Notes under the pieces: generated by a model | What the model was told of the DNA's origin: nothing | What the model saw: the letters and a program-made list of their open reading frames with translations, nothing else | Databases searched by the model: none | Made by a program: the position numbers and the translations under genes | Assembly: GCF_022259695.1 (NCBI RefSeq) | Contig: NZ_CP092099.1 | Coordinates: 2,998,001 to 3,062,000, forward strand | From: Flaviramulus sp. BrNp1-15 | GTDB taxonomy: Bacteria; Bacteroidota; Bacteroidia; Flavobacteriales; Flavobacteriaceae | Length of the DNA: 64,000 bases | Reading direction: 5' to 3' | Shown here: one piece after another, positions 19,438 through 28,165 of the stretch | Position numbering within the stretch: the first letter of the stretch is position 1 | Layout of the letters: each line of letters opens with the position of its first letter

Positions 19438-20898
19438 TTAAATACCGCTTATAAAACTACCATATGGATCTTTAAACTGTATACCTTCAGAAAATCTGTA
19501 TTTACTTAACAGTTTAAACTCTACTAATGCCCAAAGCACAAATTCTTTTACAAAATAACTATCTTGTTTTGTTAACTTAGGTTGATATTCGCCTAACAAA
19601 TCATCTAGAGGAGAAATAGCATCTAGCATACTTTTATATTCCTTATCTCTTAAATCGTCTAATAATTCGAAACCATCTTTCTGGTTGAAAAACCAAGATA
19701 CTATATCATCATAAGGGCTTTCAGCTTCTTGTTTTTGAAGTTTTTCAATCTTAGGGAAAAACTCTGTAAATAAACTTTTAACAGCTTCACCTATTAAATT
19801 ATATGCTACTACTGCTGCTCCCTCCTGCTCACCTTCATAAACCAATTCTACCTTACCTGTTATAGCTGGAATTATACCTACAAAATCGCTTAAGCGTAAC
19901 ATAGTTATTTTATCACCAGACAAAAGCGCACGTCGTTCTGCAGTACTAAGTAAATTCTCTAAAGCTGTTATACTTAATCTAGCACTTACACCACTCTTAG
20001 CATCAATATATTCATTTTCTCGAGCTTCAAAAACAATTTGCTCTAACAAATCTCTAGCTAAATCTGGAACCATTACGGTTTGTTTTTGGCTTTCAACTAA
20101 TCGTGCTTCTTGCTCGGTAATTAAACGTGCCGTTTCAATATCTACTGGATAATGAGTTAAAATTTGTGAGCCTATTCTATCTTTTAAAGGTGTAACGATG
20201 CTACCTCTATTAGTATAATCTTCTGGGTTTGCAGTAAATAAAAATTGAATATCTAAAGGCAACCTCAACTTAAAACCACGTATTTGTATATCGCCTTCTT
20301 GAAGAATATTAAATAAAGCCACCTGAATTCTGGCTTGTAAATCTGGCAACTCATTAATAACAAAAATGCACCTGTTTGCTCTTGGAATCATACCATAATG
20401 AATCACACGATCATCGGCATAACTCAATTTTAAATTGGCCGCTTTTATAGGATCTACATCACCAATAATATCTGCTACGGTAACATCTGGTGTTGCGAGT
20501 TTTTCGGCAAAACGTTCACTTCTATGTAACCAAAAAATAGGTGTATCATCACCTTTTTCTTTAATAAATTCTGTGGCATATCTTGAAATGGGTTTTAAAG
20601 GATCATCATTAATTTCAGAACCTTCAACCACTGGTATGTATTCATCCAACAAATTCAGCATCAAACGAGCTAAACGTGTTTTTGCTTGTCCTCTTAAACC
20701 TAAAAGGTTAATGTTATGTCTAGAAAGAATTGCACGTTCTAACTCTGGAATTACTGTGTTTTCATAACCATGAACACCTATAAAAGTGGTTTCCTTGTTC
20801 TTTATTTTTTGAATAAGATTATCTCGAAGTTCATCCTTTATAGATTTGGATTCATAACCTACTTTTTTTAATTCTCCTAATGTTGTTATATTTTTCAT
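19438..20898 (-). CDS. AAA+ ATPase of the MoxR/Mg-chelatase type
   Basis: A 486-aa ATPase that probably works with the VWA protein encoded just upstream. The Walker A motif is GLRGQAKTRL, close to the GxxGxAKS form of Mg-chelatase ChlI. The Walker B region reads CIFVINELPDLQARIQ, with Asn where Asp is usual. Sensor-like FLFTANPEDYTNRG and a C-terminal lid follow. I start it at MKNITTLGEL (20898): eight extra upstream codons are possible, but they are encoded inside a GC-richer repeat. MoxR/VWA pairs act as chaperones for metal insertion or complex assembly; the client here is unknown, and no chlorophyll or cobalamin genes are near. Confidence 0.85.
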   Translation of the reverse strand: MKNITTLGELKKVGYESKSIKDELRDNLIQKIKNKETTFIGVHGYENTVIPELERAILSRHNINLLGLRGQAKTRLARLMLNLLDEYIPVVEGSEINDDPLKPISRYATEFIKEKGDDTPIFWLHRSERFAEKLATPDVTVADIIGDVDPIKAANLKLSYADDRVIHYGMIPRANRCIFVINELPDLQARIQVALFNILQEGDIQIRGFKLRLPLDIQFLFTANPEDYTNRGSIVTPLKDRIGSQILTHYPVDIETARLITEQEARLVESQKQTVMVPDLARDLLEQIVFEARENEYIDAKSGVSARLSITALENLLSTAERRALLSGDKITMLRLSDFVGIIPAITGKVELVYEGEQEGAAVVAYNLIGEAVKSLFTEFFPKIEKLQKQEAESPYDDIVSWFFNQKDGFELLDDLRDKEYKSMLDAISPLDDLLGEYQPKLTKQDSYFVKEFVLWALVEFKLLSKYRFSEGIQFKDPYGSFISGI

Positions 20899-20900
20899 AA

Positions 20901-20933
20901 GCCTCTCCCTAACCCTCTCCATAGAAGAGGGAA
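20901..20933. repeat. pyrimidine-rich REP-like element, copy 1
   Basis: This stretch carries CCTCTCCCTAACCCTCTCC, followed by a short hairpin (CCCTCT 20913-20918 with AGAGGG 20926-20931). Its composition stands out against the AT-rich surroundings. Similar short intergenic repeats are common in Flavobacteriaceae. The apparent N-terminal extension of the ATPase gene is read from it. Confidence 0.5.
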
Positions 20934-20982
20934 CTTTTGTGGGTAATATTTATTATTTCTTTTTTATAGTAATATGCTCTAA

Positions 20983-21018
20983 CTCCTCCCTTTTGGGGAG
21001 GTTGGGTGGGGTTTCTAC
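20983..21018. repeat. GC-richer REP-like element, copy 2
   Basis: CCTCCC (20985-20990) pairs with GGGAGG (20996-21001) around a T-rich loop and is followed by GTTGGGTGGGG and TACCCC. It lies between the VWA gene and the ATPase gene and may be part of the same repeat unit as 20901-20933. It overlaps the last codons of the VWA gene. Confidence 0.5.
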
Positions 21019-22142
21019 CCCTTTATTCTTTTTTTTCTGTTTGTTTCGTAATCTTCAAAAATCATTTCTCCTAAACCTTTAAGTCCGGTATAAAAAGCTT
21101 TTCCTTGATTTGCATAGGTAAACTCTCTTACAAATTGCATTAGGTAACTGTCTTTTGCAATCATAAAAGTGGTAATTGGTATGTGTAAACGTCTTGCTTG
21201 TTGTGCCATAGCATAACATTTATTCACAATATGCTTATCTAAACCGTTACTATTTTTATAATACTCGCCATCGGGTAACCGCAAACAACTTGGTTTCCCA
21301 TCAGTAATCATAAAAATTTGCTTGTTAGTGTTTCGCTTGCGTCTTAACAAATCCATTGCTAATTGTAATCCAGCAACTGTATTAGTGTGATAAGGCCCTA
21401 CTTTTAAATAGGGTAAATCTTTTATTTCTATTTGCCACGCATCGTTACCAAATACCAAAATATCTAAAGTATCTTTAGGATATCGGGTTGTTATTAATTC
21501 TGCCAATGCCATTGCTACTTTTTTGGCAGGTGTAATTCTATCTTCACCATATAAAATCATGCTATGGCTAATATCTATCATCAAAACAGTACTCATTTGC
21601 GATTTATGAAGCGTTTCTTCTACAACTAAATCGTCTTCAGATAAATTAAAATCTCCAATACCGTTATTAATTTGGGCATTTTTTAAGCTTTCGGTCATAG
21701 ACACTTTATCTAGAGCATCTCCAAATTGATAAGCTCTAAAATCGCCAGTATGTTCATCTCCTAAACCTGGGCTTTTACTTTTATGATTTCCTTGTCCGCT
21801 ACGTTTAATTTTTCCGAAAATATGGTCTAAAGCTTGTTGCCTAATGGCACGTTCTGTCTTTGCAGTAATAGCAAGAGAACCATTTCCATCTGGATCAATT
21901 TCTTCTTTTAAATACCCCTTCTTTTTTAGGTCTTCAATAAAATCATCAATAGTATAATCTGGAGTGGTGAGTTTATATTCTATATCTAATTCTCTTAACC
22001 AATCTATGGCTTCATCAAAATCTCCTGATGTATGGGTTATTAACTCTTTGAAAACCTCAAAAAGTTTATCGAATGGCGATTGGTAAGGTGCTTCGTATTT
22101 TTTAAATACAAAACCTTTCTTGTGAGTTTTATTGTTATTCAT
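21015..22142 (-). CDS. VWA-domain protein, partner of the AAA+ ATPase
   Basis: A 375-aa protein with no signal peptide. The C-terminal half is a von Willebrand A domain with a complete metal-ion-dependent adhesion site: DISHSM (DxSxS) and the later ITDGKPSC. The N-terminal 130 residues are charged and helical. It is encoded 92 bp upstream of the ATPase on the same strand. This resembles the ChlI/ChlD and MoxR/VWA two-component chaperone systems, where the ATPase remodels a client bound by the VWA protein. Confidence 0.85.
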   Translation of the reverse strand: MNNNKTHKKGFVFKKYEAPYQSPFDKLFEVFKELITHTSGDFDEAIDWLRELDIEYKLTTPDYTIDDFIEDLKKKGYLKEEIDPDGNGSLAITAKTERAIRQQALDHIFGKIKRSGQGNHKSKSPGLGDEHTGDFRAYQFGDALDKVSMTESLKNAQINNGIGDFNLSEDDLVVEETLHKSQMSTVLMIDISHSMILYGEDRITPAKKVAMALAELITTRYPKDTLDILVFGNDAWQIEIKDLPYLKVGPYHTNTVAGLQLAMDLLRRKRNTNKQIFMITDGKPSCLRLPDGEYYKNSNGLDKHIVNKCYAMAQQARRLHIPITTFMIAKDSYLMQFVREFTYANQGKAFYTGLKGLGEMIFEDYETNRKKRIKG

Positions 22143-22230
22143 AGCTGCATAAAAATACTATATTTTTATACAACAAATACATACAAACAATTAGATTTAT
22201 CTATGGCAGTAGAAGTAAATCAAATAAATA

Positions 22231-22908
22231 CTACTCTACTCGTTTTAAACCTGATAGATCTTCAATTTTTATTTGTTTACCAATAGTAGATATTAGTCCC
22301 TCTTTTTTAAATTGAGATAGTACACGAATTGCAGACTCTGTTGCAGTACCAACAATATTTGCAAAATCTTCTCTAGATAGTAAAACGCTTAAAGTTCCAT
22401 CTGGATTAGTTCCAAAACTATCATTAATATAGATTAAGGTTTCTGCTAAACGAGCTCGAACAGATTTTTGTGCCATATTCACAATAATATCGTCGGCGTC
22501 TCTTAAATCTTGAGCCATCTCTTTTAAAACATCAAATGAGAATTTTGGGTTTTTTTGAAGATCTGCCATGATTTCACTTTTTGGTATAAAACAAACTTCC
22601 ATATCATTTAAAGCTACGGCTTGTAAATTTGAAGTTTCATCTGTAACCAACGACCTTTGACCTAACAATTGCCCTTTTACAACCATTTTTACTATTTGGT
22701 CTTTACCGTTTTCGCTTAGTTTAGATAGTTTGCAAATACCATCTTTTACACAATAAACACCATTTATAGTTTCACCTTCCTCAAAAATGACCTCGCCCTT
22801 TTTAATGATTTTAGATGTTTTACAACTCGAAACTCGCATCAATTCTTCTTTCGTTAAAGATTTAAGCGAATTGAATTGCTTAATAATACACTGTTCACAC
22901 TTTGACAT
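22231..22908 (-). CDS. Crp/Fnr-family transcriptional regulator, likely oxygen-responsive
   Basis: A 225-aa regulator with a cyclic-nucleotide-binding-type beta barrel and a C-terminal helix-turn-helix (SREDFANIVGTATESAIRVL). Glu and Arg in the recognition helix (TESAIR) occupy the positions that contact the TGA half-site in Fnr. I start at MSKCEQC (22908), because the upstream in-frame ATG at 22959 lies inside the operator and the extra 17 residues are unlike the family. Cys4, Cys7 and Cys29 near the N-terminus and Cys106 (MEVCFIP, aligning with Fnr Cys122 in MVCEIP) could bind an Fe-S cluster. It is divergent from ccoI and shares an upstream dyad with it. It probably controls ppdK, pfl, cco and hemN. 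Confidence 0.9.
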   Translation of the reverse strand: MSKCEQCIIKQFNSLKSLTKEELMRVSSCKTSKIIKKGEVIFEEGETINGVYCVKDGICKLSKLSENGKDQIVKMVVKGQLLGQRSLVTDETSNLQAVALNDMEVCFIPKSEIMADLQKNPKFSFDVLKEMAQDLRDADDIIVNMAQKSVRARLAETLIYINDSFGTNPDGTLSVLLSREDFANIVGTATESAIRVLSQFKKEGLISTIGKQIKIEDLSGLKRVE

Positions 22909-22945
22909 ACCTGATAATTGAAAGTTTGGTAAAAATACGGAAAAC

Positions 22946-22989
22946 ATGACAATTATCATATTTAAAAAACATATGATTTTTCATTTTTG
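22946..22989 (+). promoter_or_regulatory. Crp/Fnr-type site and -7 box of ccoI, shared with the divergent regulator
   Basis: The dyad ATGACAATTATCAT (22946-22959) is centred 29.5 bp from CATTTTTG (22982-22989, 7 of 8 to TAnnTTTG) on the plus strand, so it should activate ccoI. Toward the regulator gene the nearest -7-like box is TATTTTTA (22930-22937, minus strand), so close that the same bound protein could block it. Confidence 0.65.
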
Positions 22990-23015
22990 TTGCAGGTATA
23001 AATGAGCAAATAATA

Positions 23016-25391
23016 ATGAGCAAAAACACATGCTTTCATTGTGGTTTAGATGCAACATCTACAAAAATCACTTTTGATGATAAATTATTTTGTTGTAACG
23101 GTTGTAAAACGGTTTACGAAATCTTTTCTGAAAACGACTTAACTTGCTATTACGATCTGCAACAAGCTCCAGGAGCTACACCTAAAGATATTGAGGGGAA
23201 ATACAACTTTTTAGAAAACTCTAAAATTGTTGAGCAACTACTTGAATTTAATAATGATAACACCCAAATTATTACACTTTACATTCCGCATATACATTGT
23301 AGTTCGTGTATTTGGGTGTTAGAAAATTTAAATAAATTAAACCCCAATATAAGTGCTTCTGTAGTAAATTTTGGCAAAAAAACAGTTCGTGTAACTTACA
23401 GTACTGAAGGCTTTTCTTTAAAAGAATTAGTAGCATTATTAAGCAGTATTGGTTACGAACCTTTTATAAGTTTAGATGATTATAGTGTTGGTAAAAACAA
23501 AATTAATAGGTCTTTAATTTACAAATTAGGTGTCGCTGGATTTGCTTTTGGAAATGTGATGTTTTTATCATTTCCTGAATATTTTCAAGTAGGCGAATTT
23601 TGGTTAGAACAATACAAACATCTGTTTAGATGGCTTATGTTTTTATTCTCATTACCAGTAGTATTCTATTCGGCTCAAGATTACTTTATTTCTGCATTTA
23701 AAGGTTTACGCTCTAAAATGCTGAATATTGATGTACCAATCGCTTTAGGTATTATTGTTTTATTTATACGAAGTTCTGCCGAAATTATTTTAAATATTGG
23801 TTCTGGTTTTTTTGACAGCTTAACAGGGTTGATTTTCTTTTTATTGCTTGGGAAATTTTTTCAACAAAAAACATACACTTTTTTATCTTTTGAGCGCGAT
23901 TATAAATCGTATTTCCCCATTGGAATTACCAAAATAACCTCTGAAGGCAATGAAGAATCCATTCAAGTTTATGATATTGAAAAAGGTGATAGACTTTTAA
24001 TTAGAAATGAAGAACTTATTCCTGTTGATTGCATTTTAATTAACGGTAATGCTCGTATTGATTATAGTTTTGTTACAGGCGAATCTAAAATCGTTTCAAA
24101 ACAATCTGGCGATAAACTTTTTGCCGGCGGAAAACAATTAGATGGCAGTATTGAAGTTGATGTTTTAAAATCGGTAGAGCAAAGCTACCTAACACAACTT
24201 TGGAGTAATGATGTCTTTAAAAAAGATAAAGCATTAGCCTTTACAAATATTACCAATAGCATTAGTAAAAACTTCACTATTGCAGTTTTATCAATTGCTT
24301 TTTTAGCAACAAGCTATTGGCTGTTTGTAGATTCAAGTAAAGCTTTAAATGTATTTACATCGGTATTAATTATTGCTTGCCCATGCGCTATTGCTCTTTC
24401 TGCTCCTTTTACTTTCGGAAATATTTTAAGGATTCTTGGAAAGAAAAAATTCTATTTAAAAAATGCTTCAGTTATTGAACAATTAGCCAAAATAAACACC
24501 ATAATTTTTGATAAAACAGGTACAATAACTGCAAATAAAGAAACTCATATAGATTATGAAGGTTTGCAACTATCTGAAGCTGAAGAAGCTTTACTTAAAA
24601 GCACATTAAGAGGTTCTAACCATCCATTAAGCAGATCATTATATAATTTATTAAACCAGCATGAGATTTTAACTCTAGATACTTACGAAGAGCATTTAGG
24701 TCAAGGTATTGAAGCTAAATACCAAGACCAAAATATTAAAGTGGGTTCTGCTCCTTTTGTGGGTTATAAAACAGATACAGCTACCTTAAATACAACTGTA
24801 CACATAAGCACAAACAACACCTACAAAGGTAAATTCACCTTTTACAATAAATACAGAAAAGGTTTAGCACAACTTTTTAACACACTAAAAAAAGAATATG
24901 ATTTAGCTATTATTTCTGGAGATAATGCAGGTGAAAAAGAAAACCTGACAAAATTATTACCAACAAAAACCAAGTTACTTTTTAACCAAAAACCGGAGGA
25001 CAAACTAGAATATATAAAATATCATCAAAGCGAAGGTGCCAATGTTTTAATGATTGGTGATGGTTTAAATGATGCCGGTGCTTTAGCACAAAGTAATGTT
25101 GGTATTGCTATTTCTGAAAACGTGAATGTATTTTCTCCTGCTTGTGATGCTATTTTAGATGCCTCGAAATTCAATCAATTATATAAATATATTAGGATTT
25201 CAAAATCGGCTATAAAGATTATTAAGTGGAGCTTTTTACTGTCGTTTATCTATAATGTTATTGGACTTTATTTTGCTGTTACCGGACAATTAGCACCTGT
25301 AATTGCAGCTATTTTAATGCCATTAAGCTCTATTAGCATTGTAGTATTTACAACTATTTGCACAAATATATTAGGTAGAAAATTAGAATGA
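23016..25391 (+). CDS. ccoI: copper-translocating P-type ATPase for cbb3 oxidase assembly
   Basis: A P1B-type ATPase (791 aa) of the FixI/CcoI group, which exports copper for the cbb3 oxidase. The N-terminus has a cysteine-rich metal domain (Cys6, Cys9, CCNGC at 26-30), then a heavy-metal domain with HCSSC (Cys95, Cys98). The membrane CPC motif is in ACPCAIALSAPF (about residue 455), the phosphorylation site is DKTGTIT (about residue 499), and GDGLNDAGAL is the hinge. About eight membrane helices are visible. It lies upstream of ccoS-ccoNO-Q-P-G-H and has its own Fnr-type promoter. Confidence 0.95.
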   Translation: MSKNTCFHCGLDATSTKITFDDKLFCCNGCKTVYEIFSENDLTCYYDLQQAPGATPKDIEGKYNFLENSKIVEQLLEFNNDNTQIITLYIPHIHCSSCIWVLENLNKLNPNISASVVNFGKKTVRVTYSTEGFSLKELVALLSSIGYEPFISLDDYSVGKNKINRSLIYKLGVAGFAFGNVMFLSFPEYFQVGEFWLEQYKHLFRWLMFLFSLPVVFYSAQDYFISAFKGLRSKMLNIDVPIALGIIVLFIRSSAEIILNIGSGFFDSLTGLIFFLLLGKFFQQKTYTFLSFERDYKSYFPIGITKITSEGNEESIQVYDIEKGDRLLIRNEELIPVDCILINGNARIDYSFVTGESKIVSKQSGDKLFAGGKQLDGSIEVDVLKSVEQSYLTQLWSNDVFKKDKALAFTNITNSISKNFTIAVLSIAFLATSYWLFVDSSKALNVFTSVLIIACPCAIALSAPFTFGNILRILGKKKFYLKNASVIEQLAKINTIIFDKTGTITANKETHIDYEGLQLSEAEEALLKSTLRGSNHPLSRSLYNLLNQHEILTLDTYEEHLGQGIEAKYQDQNIKVGSAPFVGYKTDTATLNTTVHISTNNTYKGKFTFYNKYRKGLAQLFNTLKKEYDLAIISGDNAGEKENLTKLLPTKTKLLFNQKPEDKLEYIKYHQSEGANVLMIGDGLNDAGALAQSNVGIAISENVNVFSPACDAILDASKFNQLYKYIRISKSAIKIIKWSFLLSFIYNVIGLYFAVTGQLAPVIAAILMPLSSISIVVFTTICTNILGRKLE

Positions 25392-25410
25392 CAATTTAGT
25401 GAATAACTGC

Positions 25411-25493
25411 GTTAGGGATTGTAGTGACATCCTTTTTTGAGGAACGAAAAAAAGATATATCGAAAAACCCGACCCTTGGGTAACGCCCAAATA
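25411..25493 (+). repeat. interspersed intergenic repeat, copy A
   Basis: It begins CGTTAGGGATTGTAG and ends CCCGACCCTTGGGTAACGCCC, with a T-run (CCTTTTTT) and A-run (AAAAAAAGATATA) in between that can pair. It matches copies at 30687-30810 and 45195-45268 in the order of its blocks. It sits between ccoI and the Fnr-type site of ccoS. Confidence 0.7.
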
Positions 25494-25508
25494 TTTAAAA
25501 TGAATAAT

Positions 25509-25552
25509 ATGACAAATGTCATTTTTTTACAGAAACGATGAAACTACTTTTG
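25509..25552 (+). promoter_or_regulatory. Crp/Fnr-type site and -7 box of the ccoS-ccoNO operon
   Basis: The dyad ATGACAAATGTCAT (25509-25522) is centred 29.5 bp from a full-consensus -7 box TACTTTTG (25545-25552). The ccoS ATG follows 20 bp later. This gives the oxidase operon its own low-oxygen promoter downstream of repeat copy A. Confidence 0.75.
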
Positions 25553-25572
25553 ACCCGTAACTTCAAATAGGT

Positions 25573-25758
25573 ATGAGTGTTATATACATTTTATTAGCAA
25601 TTAGCATTATTGTGGCCATTGGTTTTTTTATAGCCTTTATTGTGGCCGTAAAAAAAGGACAGTATGATGATAGTTATACGCCTTCCGTTAGAATGTTATT
25701 TGAAGACGAACTCGTAAAAGAAAAATCCAATAAGAAAATACTAACCAAAAAAGATTAA
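25573..25758 (+). CDS. ccoS: cbb3-type oxidase assembly protein CcoS
   Basis: A 61-aa single-span membrane protein: one N-terminal hydrophobic helix (residues 3-28), then a short charged tail containing YDDSYTPSVRMLFEDEL. CcoS is needed for cofactor insertion into cbb3 oxidases. The size, topology and position between ccoI and ccoN fit the family. It is the first gene after the Fnr-type promoter and lies 11 bp before ccoNO. Confidence 0.9.
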   Translation: MSVIYILLAISIIVAIGFFIAFIVAVKKGQYDDSYTPSVRMLFEDELVKEKSNKKILTKKD

Positions 25759-25769
25759 CAACTAAAATT

Positions 25770-27959
25770 ATGGAAATACAACAATTTCATTACGATAATA
25801 AAATCGTTAAAAACTTTCTTTATGCTACCATGCTTTGGGGAGTTGTTGGAATGTTGGTAGGTTTACTGCTAGCTTTCTTATTCATATTCCCAGATATGAA
25901 ATACTTAAGTGGTGTTTCATGGTTAAGCTTTGGTAGATTACGCCCATTGCATACCAACGCTGTAATTTTTGCTTTTGTAGGTAACGCCATTTTTGCTGGT
26001 GTTTACTACTCTACACAGCGTTTACTTAAGGCAAGAATGTTTAGCGATGCCTTAAGTAAAATTAACTTTTGGGGATGGCAACTCATTATAGTTGGTGCAG
26101 CCATAACATTACCATTAGGTTATACAACTTCAAAAGAATATGCCGAATTAGAATGGCCTTTTGACATTGCTATTGCAGTTATTTGGGTAGTTTTTGGTTG
26201 GAATTTAATTGGTACCATTTTAAAACGAAGACAACGCCATTTATATGTTGCTATTTGGTTTTACTTAGCTACGTTTGTTACGGTTGCTGTACTTCATATT
26301 TTTAACAGTTTAGAATTACCTGTTAGTGCATTAAAAAGTTATTCGGTTTATGCTGGTGTACAAGATGCTTTAGTACAATGGTGGTACGGTCACAACGCTG
26401 TAGCGTTCTTTTTAACCACACCGTTTTTAGGCTTGATGTACTATTTTGTACCAAAAGCAGCCAATAGACCTGTGTATTCGTACAGGCTTTCTATAGTTCA
26501 CTTCTGGTCGTTAATATTTATTTACATCTGGGCAGGACCTCATCACCTTTTATATACCGCTTTACCAGAATGGGCACAAAACTTAGGTGTTGCATTCTCA
26601 GTAATGTTATTAATGCCATCTTGGGGTGGTATGATAAACGGACTTTTAACACTTCGTGGAGCATGGGATAAAGTTAGAACAGACCCTGTTTTAAAATTTA
26701 TGGTCGTAGCTATTACAGGTTACGGTATGGCAACTTTTGAAGGTCCTACATTATCATTAAAAAATGTAAACGCTATTGCGCATTTTACCGACTGGATTAT
26801 TGCCCACGTACACGTTGGTGCTTTAGCATGGAACGGTTTCTTAACCTTTGGTATGATTTATTTCTTGGTTCCAAAATTATTTAAAACCAAATTATATTCT
26901 TTAGGATTAGCAAATCTGCATTTCTGGATAGGTACATTAGGTATAATAATGTATGCTTTACCAATGTATGTAGCTGGATTTACCCAAGCTAGTATGTGGA
27001 AACAATTTAATCCTGATGGCACCTTAACTTACGGAAATTTTTTAGAAACCGTTACTGAAATCATGCCAATGTACTGGATGCGTGCTATTGGTGGTACCTT
27101 ATTTATTACTGGTATGTTAATCATGATTTACAATGTTATTGTAACCATAAAACAAGGTAGTAAAGTTGAAGATGATTTAGCTGAAGCTCCTGCTCTAGAA
27201 CGCGTTACTAAAAAACGTACTTCCGGTGAAGGATGGCACACTTGGTTAGAGCGTAGACCAATACAATTAACCATTTTGGCAACAGTAGCTATTTTAATTG
27301 GTGGTATTGTACAAATTGTACCTACCATTATGGTAAAATCAAATATTCCAACTATAGCAAGTGTACAACCTTATTCGCCTCTAGAATTAGAAGGTAGAGA
27401 TATATACATACGTGAAGGTTGTGTGGGTTGTCATTCACAAATGATACGTCCGTTTAGAAGTGAAGTAGAACGCTATGGTGAATATTCTAAAGCTGGTGAA
27501 TATGTTTACGATCATCCATTCCTTTGGGGAAGTAAACGTACCGGTCCAGATTTACATAGAATTGGAGGAAAATATTCAGATAATTGGCATTTCAACCACA
27601 TGTACGACCCACAAAGTACCTCATCTGGTTCTATTATGCCACGTTATCCTTGGTTAATTAAAAATGAGTTAAACAAATCTGATATTGAAGCTAAAATGGA
27701 AGCTATGGTAGCCTTGGGTGTTCCGTATTCTGAAGAAGATATTGCAAATGCTCAAGCCAATATGTTAGAACAAGGTAGTAGAATTGAAGAAAATCTATAT
27801 AGCGACCCAGACTTTGTCACTGCTTATGAAGCAGATAAAAAATATGCTGTCGAAAACGGTGAAGAATTTGTAGAAATGAAAAATCGAGAAATTGTTGCTG
27901 TTATAGCTTATTTACAACGTTTAGGTACAGACATTCATGTAGAAACAGCTCAAAATTAA
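25770..27959 (+). CDS. ccoN: cytochrome cbb3 oxidase, fused subunits I and II (CcoN-CcoO)
   Basis: A 729-aa fusion. The N-terminal 480 residues are the haem-copper catalytic subunit, with about 12 helices and the conserved histidines in LRPLHTNAVIFAF, WWYGHNAVAFF, GPHHLLY and HVHVGALAWNG. After a short linker comes the membrane-anchored cytochrome c subunit with one haem motif, CVGCHSQMIRP (about residue 551). Separate in proteobacteria, the two are fused here, as commonly in Bacteroidota. It reduces oxygen to water with high affinity and pumps protons in the inner membrane. Confidence 0.96.
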   Translation: MEIQQFHYDNKIVKNFLYATMLWGVVGMLVGLLLAFLFIFPDMKYLSGVSWLSFGRLRPLHTNAVIFAFVGNAIFAGVYYSTQRLLKARMFSDALSKINFWGWQLIIVGAAITLPLGYTTSKEYAELEWPFDIAIAVIWVVFGWNLIGTILKRRQRHLYVAIWFYLATFVTVAVLHIFNSLELPVSALKSYSVYAGVQDALVQWWYGHNAVAFFLTTPFLGLMYYFVPKAANRPVYSYRLSIVHFWSLIFIYIWAGPHHLLYTALPEWAQNLGVAFSVMLLMPSWGGMINGLLTLRGAWDKVRTDPVLKFMVVAITGYGMATFEGPTLSLKNVNAIAHFTDWIIAHVHVGALAWNGFLTFGMIYFLVPKLFKTKLYSLGLANLHFWIGTLGIIMYALPMYVAGFTQASMWKQFNPDGTLTYGNFLETVTEIMPMYWMRAIGGTLFITGMLIMIYNVIVTIKQGSKVEDDLAEAPALERVTKKRTSGEGWHTWLERRPIQLTILATVAILIGGIVQIVPTIMVKSNIPTIASVQPYSPLELEGRDIYIREGCVGCHSQMIRPFRSEVERYGEYSKAGEYVYDHPFLWGSKRTGPDLHRIGGKYSDNWHFNHMYDPQSTSSGSIMPRYPWLIKNELNKSDIEAKMEAMVALGVPYSEEDIANAQANMLEQGSRIEENLYSDPDFVTAYEADKKYAVENGEEFVEMKNREIVAVIAYLQRLGTDIHVETAQN

Positions 27960-27979
27960 CCCTCAAAAAAACTATAATT

Positions 27980-28165
27980 ATGTTAAAATTTGTAAAAAAT
28001 CATATGGAGAGCATTACTGGGGTAGAAATATACCCAATCATTTCTTTGCTCATCTTTTTTATCTTTTTTGTAGTATTATTTTGGTGGGTTTTTACAGCTA
28101 AAAAAGACTATATAAAAAAAGTTAGCAACCTTCCTTTAGACAACCAAAACAACGATATATTATGA
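27980..28165 (+). CDS. ccoQ: CcoQ-like small subunit of cbb3 oxidase
   Basis: A 61-aa single-span protein with helix IYPIISLLIFFIFFVVLFWW followed by a charged tail. Size, topology and position between ccoNO and ccoP identify the CcoQ/FixQ-type subunit; sequence conservation in this family is low. Its stop overlaps the ccoP start by 4 nt (ATGA). Confidence 0.8.
   Translation: MLKFVKNHMESITGVEIYPIISLLIFFIFFVVLFWWVFTAKKDYIKKVSNLPLDNQNNDIL

Noticed and set aside
20899-20922. ATPase start at the upstream ATG at 20922
   Set aside because: The additional eight codons are read from the pyrimidine-rich repeat; MKNITTLGEL at 20898 is the sensible start.
22909-22959. Longer N-terminus for the Crp/Fnr protein from the ATG at 22959
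   Set aside because: The ATG lies within the operator dyad and the extra 17 residues are unlike the family, whose members begin near MSKCEQC.
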